Of a stretch of 64,000 nucleotides of DNA, positions 13,725 to 22,407 are shown in pieces; the stretch's first letter is position 1; each line of letters opens with the position of its first letter. Below the pieces are notes generated by a model. It made no database searches. It was not told the DNA's origin and worked only from the letters and a program-made list of their open reading frames with translations. The translations under genes and the position numbers were made by a program. Source of the stretch: Glaciecola blandensis (GTDB lineage Bacteria > Pseudomonadota > Gammaproteobacteria > Enterobacterales > Alteromonadaceae); NCBI RefSeq assembly GCF_031846165.1, contig NZ_JAVRIE010000003.1:372001-436000 (forward strand), given 5' to 3'.

Positions 13725-16568
13725 ATGTTTACAAATACAAAGCTAGCAAAGTCAGTAAAACTGGCTTGTTTGTTTGGTGCTGCTTCGACAGCTGGTATCG
13801 CAACTAACGTTGCGGCACAAGCTGAAGAGGGTGCTAACACTGTCGAGAAAATTCAAGTAGTTGGTTCGCGTATTAAACGTCAAGAACTTACTTCTGTAAC
13901 TCCAGTTGTTGAAGTAACAGATTTCGAATTCGATATTTCTGGTAACTTGAACATCGAACAAAAATTAAACGAACTACCTTCAACACTTCCTGCCTTCGGT
14001 CCAAGTTCAAACAACCCTGGTGATGGTACTGCTACTGTTAACCTTCGCGGTTTGGGAACTGCTCGTACCTTGGTACTAGTAAATGGTCGTCGTTGGGTAC
14101 CTTCACGCCAAGATGGTGTTATTGATTTAAACACTATTCCTGCAAGCCTAATCGAAAAAGTTGACATCATCACAGGTGGTGCTTCAGCGGTATACGGTTC
14201 TGACGCTCTTGGTGGTGTTGTAAACTTTGACTTAGTTGATGACTTTGAAGGCGTAGAGTTCTCTGCACTTTATGACATTACTGGCGATGGTGATGGTGAG
14301 AAATTCAACTTCGATATCACTATGGGTGGTAACTTTGCCGACGGTAAAGGTAACGCTGTTGTTTACATGGGTTATTCAGAGCGTAAGCCTGTTTTCCAAG
14401 CAGACAGAAGCTTCTCTGACGTTGCATTAACCGAAAGTGGCGGCGTTTTGGTACCAGGCGGTTCTTCTGGTGTACCAGGAACGCGTGTTTTCGGTGGCCC
14501 AACGCTACCAAATGGCGAAGTGCTAGGTATTTTTGAGCCAGACGGTTCAGGTCGTGCTTTCCAAGACCCAGCTGACCGCTTCAACTACGCACCTGATAAC
14601 TTCCTTCAGTTGCCACAGACTCGTCACACAGTACAAGCGTTTGCTCACTACTACCTAGCTGACGAAGCTCGTTTGTATGGTGAAATGACTTTCGTACGTA
14701 ACGAAGTACCACAGGAACTTGCTCCTACTCCTGCTTTCCTAAGCTCGCTAGAAGTTAACCCAGATAGCCCATTCTTTGGTGCAGGTGTTCAAACAGCCCT
14801 TGACGGCGAACGTACTGATACCAACGGTGACGGTATTGTTGACGGTGACGACAATGCATTCTTAGGCTTTATCGGTCGTCGTATGGTTGAGAATGGTTCA
14901 CGCCAATCTGTTGATACTCGTGATGCATTCCGCGTTCTAATCGGTGTTGACGGTGCAATAAATGACTACTGGAACTATGACGTTTATTTAAGTCGTTCTA
15001 TCTTGTCGCAAAGCAACACGCTTAACAATGACGTTTCTGAAAGTCGTTTCCGTCAAGCTATCTTAGTGACCGACGATGGCACTGCTTGTCAAAACACTGC
15101 TGGCGGTTGTGCTCCATTGAACATCTTCGGTGCGGGCAATATCTCTCAAGATGCTATTGACTTCATTAACGTTGGTGCAACTAACCTAACAACAATTGAA
15201 CAAAACGTATTCTTAGCATCAGTAGCGGGTGAACTTCCGTTCACACTTCCTGGCGCAGACGAAGCGATTGGTCTTGTGTTAGGTTTTGAGCGTCGTCGTG
15301 ACGAATCAAATTTCCGTCCTGATACTTTCCTTTCTGGTGGTGACGTTCTTGGTTTCAACGCTGGTCGTGCAACAGTTGGTGATTACAGCTCGAATGAGTA
15401 CTTTGCAGAATTGTCTATTCCAATCTTGTCAGGTCACGATTTAGCTGAAGAGTTAAGTTTGTGGGGTGCTTTCCGTTCATCTGATTATTCAAATATCGGC
15501 GCAGTAACTTCATATGCAACAGCATTGAACTACAAGCCAACTGAAGAAATCGGTGTTCGTGTTGGTTACCAGCGCGCTGTTCGTGCTCCTAACGTATCTG
15601 AGTTGTTCTTGGGTCAATCTAACGGTTTCCCTGGTGCAACAGATCCATGTTCGGCTGATGGTATCACTACAGACACAGACACTGCATTATGTTTAGCCAC
15701 AGGCGTTCCTGCTGGTCAAGTTGGTGTATTTACACAAGCTAACTCGCAAATCGAAGGTTTATTCGGTGGTAACCCAGACCTAGGTGAAGAAACTTCTGAT
15801 ACATTCACTATCGGTTTGGTTGTTGAGCCATTAGAAGGCTTAGATTTCACATTGGATTATTTCGATATCGAAATTGAAGATGCAATCTCTGTACTTGGTG
15901 GTGGTGTAGCTAACGTACTGGACATTTGTTACAACGTAGTTAAAGACGTAAACAGTGCATTCTGTCAAGCGATTACTCGTCGTCCAGACGGTAACGTTGA
16001 CGTAGTAAATGTATTGAATGAAAACATCGCTAAGATTTCTACTAGCGGTATCGATTTCAACGTAAACTACTCTACTGAAGTTGGTTTCGGTCTGTTTGAA
16101 GATACCTCTACAATGAGTGTTAACTTCCGTAGTACATTCCTTGACACATTCGATGTTCAGCCAGTTGCTGACCTACCTGATGTGAATGAGTGTGCTGGTT
16201 CATTCGGTAACACTTGTGGTATTCCACGTTCTAAGTTCCAGTATAACGCTCGCGTGAACTGGAGCACTGGTCCTCTAACAGTATCAGGTCTATTGCGTTA
16301 CTTGTCAGAAGTTGATGATGATACCATCGCAACTGCAGGCGTTAACCGTAATGATATCGTAGTACCAGAACTAGCTAAGGCATACTACTTTGACTTAAGT
16401 GCAGCTTACTTAGTAACTGACGACTTCAAAGTTAACTTCGGTGTAAGAAACTTGTTTGAAGAAGATCCAACGCCAGTTGGTGATCAACAGCAACAAGCTA
16501 ACACTTTCCCAGAAGTTTACGACGTACTTGGTCGTCGCTTCTTCCTAAGTGGTACTTATACGTTCTAA
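13725..16568 (+). CDS. TonB-dependent outer-membrane receptor, large (unknown substrate)
   Basis: This is a 947-residue outer-membrane beta-barrel transporter. A signal peptide (1-31, cleaved after NVAAQA) precedes a TonB-box-like EKIQVVGSR, a plug domain (about 50-165: LPAFGPSSNN, VNLRGLGTARTLVLVNGRRWV, ITGGASAVYGSDALGGVVNF), then the barrel ending in the outer-membrane signature GTYTF. Paired cysteines in extracellular stretches (ACQNTAGGC; CSADG...ALC; CYNV...FCQ; ECAG...TCG) and PLNIFG are typical of a large TBDR group in Alteromonadales and Caulobacterales, often assigned to peptide or carbohydrate uptake. Residues 365-377 (DTNGDGIVDGDDN) look like a calcium-binding loop. Codon use is strongly biased, suggesting high expression. 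It precedes the oxygenase cluster and the TonB2 operon. Confidence 0.93.
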   Translation: MFTNTKLAKSVKLACLFGAASTAGIATNVAAQAEEGANTVEKIQVVGSRIKRQELTSVTPVVEVTDFEFDISGNLNIEQKLNELPSTLPAFGPSSNNPGDGTATVNLRGLGTARTLVLVNGRRWVPSRQDGVIDLNTIPASLIEKVDIITGGASAVYGSDALGGVVNFDLVDDFEGVEFSALYDITGDGDGEKFNFDITMGGNFADGKGNAVVYMGYSERKPVFQADRSFSDVALTESGGVLVPGGSSGVPGTRVFGGPTLPNGEVLGIFEPDGSGRAFQDPADRFNYAPDNFLQLPQTRHTVQAFAHYYLADEARLYGEMTFVRNEVPQELAPTPAFLSSLEVNPDSPFFGAGVQTALDGERTDTNGDGIVDGDDNAFLGFIGRRMVENGSRQSVDTRDAFRVLIGVDGAINDYWNYDVYLSRSILSQSNTLNNDVSESRFRQAILVTDDGTACQNTAGGCAPLNIFGAGNISQDAIDFINVGATNLTTIEQNVFLASVAGELPFTLPGADEAIGLVLGFERRRDESNFRPDTFLSGGDVLGFNAGRATVGDYSSNEYFAELSIPILSGHDLAEELSLWGAFRSSDYSNIGAVTSYATALNYKPTEEIGVRVGYQRAVRAPNVSELFLGQSNGFPGATDPCSADGITTDTDTALCLATGVPAGQVGVFTQANSQIEGLFGGNPDLGEETSDTFTIGLVVEPLEGLDFTLDYFDIEIEDAISVLGGGVANVLDICYNVVKDVNSAFCQAITRRPDGNVDVVNVLNENIAKISTSGIDFNVNYSTEVGFGLFEDTSTMSVNFRSTFLDTFDVQPVADLPDVNECAGSFGNTCGIPRSKFQYNARVNWSTGPLTVSGLLRYLSEVDDDTIATAGVNRNDIVVPELAKAYYFDLSAAYLVTDDFKVNFGVRNLFEEDPTPVGDQQQQANTFPEVYDVLGRRFFLSGTYTF

Positions 16569-16595
16569 TTTGACTTCTTACTAAGTTAAACATGT

Positions 16596-16625
16596 AAAAG
16601 CCAACCTTGTGTTGGCTTTTTTTTT
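16596..16625 (+). terminator. Rho-independent terminator of the large TBDR gene
   Basis: AAAAGCCAAC (16596-16605) pairs with GTTGGCTTTT (16611-16620) around CTTGT, followed by more T (about nine in all). The strong terminator separates the TBDR from the next gene, whose ribosome-binding site AAAGGAGTG lies at 16676-16684. Confidence 0.92.
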
Positions 16626-16691
16626 GAGTTGGCACAATGATTATTTAGAATAAAGTGATATCCTGATGTCATATAAAGGAGTGTTGGTTTT

Positions 16692-18515
16692 ATGTCAGGT
16701 TCGCAACAGCAGTTTCAACGCATTCTGCAGCAAATAACGTCGAAAATTCAGAGTAATGAAGCAGAAAAAGCCATTTCTATTATTGAAGCTTTACCGACTG
16801 CTATCAAGCAGCATCCCAATGTTCAGCATCTGCAGGCACTGGCATTTAAGGTGCTAGGTCAACTTCCCGCGAGTTTATTGTTGTTTAAGCAATTACTCAG
16901 TCAATACCCTAATCAAGCTGAGTTTCAAAATAACGCTGGAAACGTATATAAGGACCTAGGCAACACTAAGCTAGCTTTAGAGCATTACCTAAAAGCGTTA
17001 AATTTAAAGTCGGACTACCTTGATGCCTTTAAAAACGCGATGTTAGTACATATTGAGGAGGCTGATTATGAAAGCGCTAGACAGATGCTTAACGCTTACA
17101 GTATGGTTTTTTCAAAGCACCCTGTGACGCAAAAGTTTGAAGCCGACGTACTTCTGGGCCAAAAACAATATGAGTCTGCTGCGAATTTGTATGAGCTTAT
17201 AGTTCAACAGAACCCGAGCTACACCGTTGCAAAACTTGGCTTAGCAGCTGCGCTTCGATTAAGCGAAAGGCTTAGCGAAGCGAAAATGTTGTTGCTAGAT
17301 GTTTTAAATGAACAAGCATCAGCCAATGCTCATTATCAGTTTGGCCTTTGTTTATTCGAAGATGGAAATTACGAAAAAGCTGAGCACGCTTTTGAGCAAG
17401 CAATTTTGCTCAAGCCAAGTTATAGGGCTGCGCACAATCAATTGAACGAAATGCTTTGGCAACTGAACAGCATGACTAAATTTGGTAGTAGTTATCAGCG
17501 TGTTTTACAGACTGAGCCAGATTTAAGCCAATTGCGTGAAGACTATGTAGACATGCTGATTAATGCGGAACATTACGATTTGGCAGTAGAACAGATCGAA
17601 ATTGGTTTGAATTCAACACCAAGTCAATCTGGTTTGTTAGCGGCTAAGTCAATGCTCTTAGCAAATCAGCAAAATTATGAAGAGGCCTATGAGTTGGCCA
17701 AACAAGTATGGACTGAAAGGCAGTCATTTAGGGATGGTATTGAATTTATTAAACTCGCGATCAAAATGGAAGACTATCAGGCTGCAAGCAAAATTATTGA
17801 CAAGCTGAAGGCCGAGTACCCTGAGAATCAGTTAGTGCAGGCATATCACGCCACTTGTTTAAAATTGACAGACCCAAATGCTTATCAAGAGTTTATAATG
17901 CTATCGCATTCGATTAAAGCCTTTGAATTACCTGTTCCGGAAGGGTACGACTGCCTTGAGATGTTTCTATCCGATTTAAAAGCTTTGCTTAGCTCTATGC
18001 ACACGACAAATACCCGACCGTTGCAACAAACTTTGCGCAAGGGGACCCAAACTCCGGGGCGTCTTTTAGAGCGGGGAGAGCCATTGTTAAATAAGCTTAA
18101 ATGGGCCTATGAAAGCACGGTTTCAAAATACATATCGGCACTCCCTGATGATGATCAGCATCCTTTCCTAAGGCGCAAAAGCAAACACTTTAAAATTACT
18201 GGAAGTTGGTCGGTAAAACTCGATAATTTGGGTTTCCATGTAAATCACGTGCACCCTGACGGTTGGATAAGCTCCGCATGTTATATTGCTGTACCAGATA
18301 ATCTAAGTGAATCAGAAGGCTGCATAAGGTTTGGTCAATCACCTCTTGAACTGGGAGATAAAGATACACCCGACTTATCGATTACTCCTCAAGCTGGACA
18401 GCTTGTGCTGTTTCCATCTTTCATGTGGCACGGCACTTTGCCTTATCATTCCGAGCAAATGCGCTTAACGGCACCATTCGACGTAGTACCCATCGCGGAA
18501 AAATATAATGATTAA
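16692..18515 (+). CDS. TPR-repeat protein fused to a putative 2OG-Fe(II) oxygenase
   Basis: The 607-residue protein has about ten tetratricopeptide-like helical repeats (residues 25-380, e.g. NNAGNVYKDLGNTKLALEHYLKAL) and a C-terminal 2-oxoglutarate/iron oxygenase domain of the PF13759/TIGR02466 type. In that domain NHVHPDGWIS (518-527) supplies a metal histidine, probably His519 or His521. MWHGT gives His580 and MRLTAPF gives Arg591 as the likely 2OG-binding residue. No signal peptide is seen, so it is probably cytoplasmic. It overlaps the next methyltransferase gene by 8 bases, so the two are coupled. The substrate is unknown; the TPR part suggests a protein or peptide partner. Confidence 0.82.
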   Translation: MSGSQQQFQRILQQITSKIQSNEAEKAISIIEALPTAIKQHPNVQHLQALAFKVLGQLPASLLLFKQLLSQYPNQAEFQNNAGNVYKDLGNTKLALEHYLKALNLKSDYLDAFKNAMLVHIEEADYESARQMLNAYSMVFSKHPVTQKFEADVLLGQKQYESAANLYELIVQQNPSYTVAKLGLAAALRLSERLSEAKMLLLDVLNEQASANAHYQFGLCLFEDGNYEKAEHAFEQAILLKPSYRAAHNQLNEMLWQLNSMTKFGSSYQRVLQTEPDLSQLREDYVDMLINAEHYDLAVEQIEIGLNSTPSQSGLLAAKSMLLANQQNYEEAYELAKQVWTERQSFRDGIEFIKLAIKMEDYQAASKIIDKLKAEYPENQLVQAYHATCLKLTDPNAYQEFIMLSHSIKAFELPVPEGYDCLEMFLSDLKALLSSMHTTNTRPLQQTLRKGTQTPGRLLERGEPLLNKLKWAYESTVSKYISALPDDDQHPFLRRKSKHFKITGSWSVKLDNLGFHVNHVHPDGWISSACYIAVPDNLSESEGCIRFGQSPLELGDKDTPDLSITPQAGQLVLFPSFMWHGTLPYHSEQMRLTAPFDVVPIAEKYND

Positions 18516-19452
18516 TGAAAGTAAGGCTTGGGATTTGTATTGGGAAACTGGTGCGCTTGAAAGCTGTGTAACACAATCTGATGAGTTAGTACAAAGCGCC
18601 TTAGAAACGCTTTGGACTGGTTTCGTTTCTGACAAAAGTCAAACCCAAAGTTTATTGGATTTAGCGACAGGAAATGGCTCTGTACTAAAGATATTAGTGC
18701 AAGTTCAACCAACGCTTCAGTTGACGGGTGTTGATCAAGCGAAAATCACAGCTCACCCATCTATTGTTAAGCAGGGTTCAAAAAACGTAGCACTTATTTC
18801 TAATGTCGATATAAAAAATATGGAGTTTAAAGACCAGACCTTTGACTTCATCACTAGTCAGTTTGGCCTTGAATATGCGCTTGATAAACCTATTAGTGTC
18901 GAAGCAAAGGCACTTGTTGAAATAAATCGATTGTTAAAGCCTTCCGGTTCTTGTCAGTTTTTGATTCACCATGCTGATAGTGCGTTGGTGAAATCAAATA
19001 AGGCTCGTCAGAAGGAATTGCATGCTTTACTTTCCGAAAATGGATTAATTACGCACCTGTCGTTACTGGCGAACGGGCACTCATCTATTGGCGTTATTGA
19101 AAAAGTTGGTCAAGATTATTTGGCTATGCCGACTAAAAAAACAAAAGCTATCAGCGGGCAAGTGTTCGATGCAGTCGCCTACTTTATTCAGCGCTTGTCA
19201 GCAGGGGAAACGGTTGACGAACTGAAAGAGCAAATAGACCAGACAGTGTTAAGAATTGAGGCTGAGTACTCTCGTTTAAGTCAATTAATTCAAGCTGCAT
19301 TGTCCGAAAAAGACTTTGCTAACTTTTGTTCTGTATTTCAAAGCTTCGGTTTTGACATACTCAAAGATAAGCCATTTGAAGTCGTAAATCAAAAAGACAG
19401 TTTTGATTTGCTAGGATGGCAGTTTTTGGCACAAAAAAGTGGTAGGGCATAA
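18508..19452 (+). CDS. SAM-dependent class I methyltransferase
   Basis: The 314-residue protein has the SAM-binding motif I LLDLATGNGSVL (residues 49-60), an acidic motif II LTGVDQAK, and FDFITSQFGLEYAL as a post-motif, all typical of Methyltransf_11/25 domains. The C-terminal third (about 190-314) is helical and not recognised. It overlaps the upstream TPR-oxygenase gene by 8 bases and abuts the downstream TPR-hydroxylase gene (TAATG overlap at 19452), so it is the middle member of a three-gene operon. It probably methylates the same unknown substrate that the oxygenases modify; this is inference from context. Confidence 0.8.
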   Translation: MINESKAWDLYWETGALESCVTQSDELVQSALETLWTGFVSDKSQTQSLLDLATGNGSVLKILVQVQPTLQLTGVDQAKITAHPSIVKQGSKNVALISNVDIKNMEFKDQTFDFITSQFGLEYALDKPISVEAKALVEINRLLKPSGSCQFLIHHADSALVKSNKARQKELHALLSENGLITHLSLLANGHSSIGVIEKVGQDYLAMPTKKTKAISGQVFDAVAYFIQRLSAGETVDELKEQIDQTVLRIEAEYSRLSQLIQAALSEKDFANFCSVFQSFGFDILKDKPFEVVNQKDSFDLLGWQFLAQKSGRA

Positions 19453-20705
19453 TGTCAGGTAATAGCAACAAAGATCTCAGGGGCAAGCAGGCCAGCTCCA
19501 CTACTCTTAGACCAAATAACGCTCAAGACATCAAATACGAAATTGATAGAATTACTCAATTGTTAAATAGTAATGAAATAGAGAATGGTTTGCGTCAAAC
19601 TCGAGAACTCGTCAAACAGCATGCTACAAATATTGAAGTCTTAAACTTCTGGGGTAATGTTGAAGAGCAACTGGGGTCATTAGATGAGGCCATTAAAGCT
19701 CACCGAAAAAGTATTCAGGTGAAACCGGATAGTCCAATTTCCTATCTGAATCTTGGCTACCTGTTGGCTACGAGCAGCAAGGTAGACCCTGTATTAAAAC
19801 AAGAAGTGGATTATTGTTTTTCGCTGCTATTAGACTTGGCACCAGCTTGGTTTTTTCAGCTTCACGAGCAAAATTTTTCGAGCTTGGTCAAGCAGAAAGT
19901 CGTTTATGCTGGCAGAAGGTTGGTTCAGCTATTTGACACACTTCATATTGAGGCTGTCGGTGACTCAAGTAACACGATACGTGTGAAAAATGCTGTGTGG
20001 CCTCAAACTCATTTGAAACCATTTACATACAATTATGAATCTCAAAAACCACATCTTTTTTATGTGCCCGAGCTCAAAGCCATTCCAATTTGGCCTTTGC
20101 GAGAATTCTTATGGGCGAATGAATTTATGGCTCAGTATCCGTCAATAGCAGAAGAGTTTCATTCAACACAGACCTTGGAGGAGATGCAAACACGCCCATA
20201 CCTAGATACGCATTTCGGAGCCAATAGCGATTTAGAGGAGTTGGCAGGGCAAAGTTCATGGACCGCGCTGGATTTATACAAAGAAGGGAAGCGCTCCCCA
20301 TTCGCTGAAAAGTATTTCCCCAAAACACTCAAAGCTTTAGAAGCTTTGCCTCTTTCTGGGCGTGGGGAGCGTCCTGATGAAGTTTTCTTTTCAATACTTC
20401 AGCCTGGGCAGGAAATTCCTCCTCACTTTGGTCTATCAAACCACAGTCTAACGGTCCACTTGGGAATAGATATACCTGGTGGTGAATTAACCGTCGCAGA
20501 TGAACATTATTGCTGGAAAGAAGCGGAGTTAGTTGTGTTTGATGATAGCTTCCTGCATTCTGCAATAAATGACACAGAGAAGGTGAGGGTTGTTTTACTT
20601 TTTTCTATTTGGCATCCAGATTTGAGCGATAAAGAAATACTCGCAATTAAACGAGCATTCAATTATCGCCAAAGTTGGTTAGAACAGCGCTATGTTGGTT
20701 CTTAA
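19452..20705 (+). CDS. TPR protein fused to aspartyl/asparaginyl beta-hydroxylase domain
   Basis: The 417-residue protein starts with a short TPR region (about 28-120) and ends in an Asp_Arg_Hydrox (PF05118-type) 2OG oxygenase domain (about 215-400). Expected catalytic residues are visible: His325 in PPHFGLSNH, then LTVHLGI with His336 in the 2OG-binding segment, VFDDSFLHSAIN with His369 as second metal ligand, and Arg379. Members hydroxylate Asp/Asn side chains in proteins, or lipid A in the LpxO branch. No membrane segment is visible, which argues against LpxO. The ATG overlaps the methyltransferase stop by one base. The product ends against the converging oxygenase gene, overlapping by 4 bases. 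Confidence 0.82.
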   Translation: MSGNSNKDLRGKQASSTTLRPNNAQDIKYEIDRITQLLNSNEIENGLRQTRELVKQHATNIEVLNFWGNVEEQLGSLDEAIKAHRKSIQVKPDSPISYLNLGYLLATSSKVDPVLKQEVDYCFSLLLDLAPAWFFQLHEQNFSSLVKQKVVYAGRRLVQLFDTLHIEAVGDSSNTIRVKNAVWPQTHLKPFTYNYESQKPHLFYVPELKAIPIWPLREFLWANEFMAQYPSIAEEFHSTQTLEEMQTRPYLDTHFGANSDLEELAGQSSWTALDLYKEGKRSPFAEKYFPKTLKALEALPLSGRGERPDEVFFSILQPGQEIPPHFGLSNHSLTVHLGIDIPGGELTVADEHYCWKEAELVVFDDSFLHSAINDTEKVRVVLLFSIWHPDLSDKEILAIKRAFNYRQSWLEQRYVGS

Positions 20706-21397
20706 GCCCGAAACCAACCGCTAATTGCGAGACGCAGAGCTGGCGCATAAGGTGCGATACACGTTACTGAATGTATATGCTTGACATCAAATAGACTTAG
20801 GCTATTGAAAGTGGGTGTCCAAGAGTGTGTGCTCGTTCCATCCGCTTCAAAGAATTGTAGCAAACCACCCCAGTCTGCATGCCAGTTTGGTGATAGGTTA
20901 ATCACGAAGGCAACACGCCTTGTCTCGTTTGGTAAAACATCATTATGACGAGTTAAAAATTCAGAGCGAGCAAACCGAGTGACATTCGCATCGGCGTGTG
21001 TAATATCATGCATGCCTGTAACTGATTTAATCCAAGTGATAGTAGTGGGGCTGTTAAGCCATTCAATCACCTGACGCAACTTCTGATTTTCATCATCCTT
21101 TTGGATAATGTGACGGCCATAAAGAAAGCCAACACCTTTTGCTGCGTTACCGAAAATCTCAGCCTGCAACTGTTGCCTCGTTTCGTCGCTATGCTTGCGC
21201 AACTCAGCTTCAGGTACAGCTTTGTTTTCACCTCCTGCATGAAAGACTAAATCAAACTCACGGATGCTTTGCAGAGTCTGACTCAAACTTTTTGCATCTT
21301 CGGGCTGTAAGAAGTTGGTTAAACGACATTTATTTGATTCGGAAAAAACCTCAGCTACTGATGTAATCTGCTTAGCATCAAAATAAGGAGAATACAT
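20702..21397 (-). CDS. 2OG-Fe(II) oxygenase, prolyl-4-hydroxylase type
   Basis: The 231-residue protein has the double-stranded beta-helix oxygenase core in its C-terminal half. RHNDV provides the HxD metal pair (His151, Asp153), KHIHSV the distal His209, and LRLAISGWF Arg222 for 2-oxoglutarate. This pattern matches the P4H/PKHD branch that hydroxylates proline in proteins or peptides. It is the third 2OG oxygenase in 5 kb and lies 1 base after the SapC-like gene on the same strand, so those two form an operon that converges with the TPR-oxygenase operon. Confidence 0.85.
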   Translation of the reverse strand: MYSPYFDAKQITSVAEVFSESNKCRLTNFLQPEDAKSLSQTLQSIREFDLVFHAGGENKAVPEAELRKHSDETRQQLQAEIFGNAAKGVGFLYGRHIIQKDDENQKLRQVIEWLNSPTTITWIKSVTGMHDITHADANVTRFARSEFLTRHNDVLPNETRRVAFVINLSPNWHADWGGLLQFFEADGTSTHSWTPTFNSLSLFDVKHIHSVTCIAPYAPALRLAISGWFRA

Positions 21398-21398
21398 A

Positions 21399-22115
21399 TT
21401 ACTTTGCCTTTTTTATTGTATTTAAACGCACAAGGTTTTGCATTTGATTTAATGAACCTAAATGGATATGAATACACTCTAGGCCGCTGTCTACTTTTCT
21501 AAGTTTAATAAAATCTTCATCAGACAAGCTACGTAGCTTTTCGTAATCTATGACCATAAAACCACCAATCGACTTAGCTTCGCCGTCTTGCTGAAATTCA
21601 AGAGCCTTCTCTGAAAACAAACCGATATTGTCTAATAGCTGAAAGAAATCCTTAGAGCGATATTGCATATTGTGGATGTGAGCAAGAAACTGCTGCACTT
21701 TTAACACCTGTGCGCTAGGACTGCCATCCGATTTAAACAAGTCGATTCCGAATTTATCATTAATTAAGCTCTTGTCATCATTCACGCACAAGGCCATTTC
21801 TTCAGAATCTGGTGATGTTCTAACCAGACTGAAGGGGTAGCGGCGAACAATTGAAGGGATATAACTTACCGTCCATTTTCCAGCATCATCTATGAACAAG
21901 TTTTGTTCAGGCTCCAAGCCAAGGATAGTTGCAGCGGATACAGACTTGTCTTCGTTGCGCAAAAATACGATTGGGTAGCTGGTGCTGGCCATGCCAAATT
22001 CATCCATAGTAATACTCGCAATATGGAAGTTTTTAGCATGTTCGAAGTTAGTTATCTCTTTGATTTTTTTGTTTTTATGGATGTCTGCGTTCAACGCAAC
22101 GTAATTAGCATTCAT
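21399..22115 (-). CDS. SapC-like protein (PF07277 type, S-layer-associated family)
   Basis: The 238-residue soluble protein resembles the family named after Campylobacter surface-array protein SapC: FHIASITMDEFGMASTSYPIVFLR (residues 30-53) carries the xEF...YPIVF signature, followed by GLEPEQNLFIDDAGKWTVSYIPSIVRRYPF. It is unrelated to the ABC permease SapC at the window start. The function of the family is not established. In proteobacteria I recall it next to TBDR genes and to oxygenases or halogenases, exactly the setting here. It is first in an operon with the P4H-type oxygenase and is divergent from the TonB2 operon. Confidence 0.85.
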   Translation of the reverse strand: MNANYVALNADIHKNKKIKEITNFEHAKNFHIASITMDEFGMASTSYPIVFLRNEDKSVSAATILGLEPEQNLFIDDAGKWTVSYIPSIVRRYPFSLVRTSPDSEEMALCVNDDKSLINDKFGIDLFKSDGSPSAQVLKVQQFLAHIHNMQYRSKDFFQLLDNIGLFSEKALEFQQDGEAKSIGGFMVIDYEKLRSLSDEDFIKLRKVDSGLECIHIHLGSLNQMQNLVRLNTIKKAK

Positions 22116-22354
22116 TCTTTATTCAAAGCCTTATTATTTGTTTTTATGTTATGGCGGTTGGCGATACTTAACTATCACTGATTTCTTGATCCTTATTGTA
22201 CTCAATAAGAACAAAAAAACTAAGAGAAGATTTGTAAATTAAATGTTTAAAAAAATCCGCATTCTCATTGATTCTTCCTGAGCGATTTCTTGACATTTAT
22301 CTAACATCCTGTGACTATCTAAAGGGAGTGCATGCGTAAGTGAATGCACGTCTA

Positions 22355-22369
22355 TGATAATTATAATTT
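22355..22369 (+). promoter_or_regulatory. Possible Fur-like site and inverted repeat before the TonB2 operon
   Basis: TGATAAT-T-ATAATTT has one perfect Fur half site and one poor one (7-1-7 model; 4 of 7 in the second half). Just upstream GTGCAT (22328-22333) and ATGCAC (22344-22349) form a 6-bp inverted repeat. The 290-base divergent region 22116-22407 must contain promoters in both directions; I see no other clear signal in it. Confidence 0.33.
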
Positions 22370-22407
22370 CAATGCCCTTTAAAAAAGCGGCGTGAACATC
22401 TAAAACT

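Noticed and set aside
19452..20705. Aspartyl hydroxylase domain as LpxO (lipid A hydroxylase)
   Set aside because: No membrane segment and an N-terminal TPR region, unlike LpxO.
13725..22115. Idea that the oxygenase block is a RiPP (ribosomal peptide) gene cluster
   Set aside because: No short precursor-peptide gene, leader peptidase, cyclase or exporter could be seen among the genes; kept only as a modification system of unknown target.
21399..22115. SapC-like protein as part of the Sap ABC transporter
   Set aside because: Name coincidence only; it is soluble and of a different family from the SapC permease at the window start.
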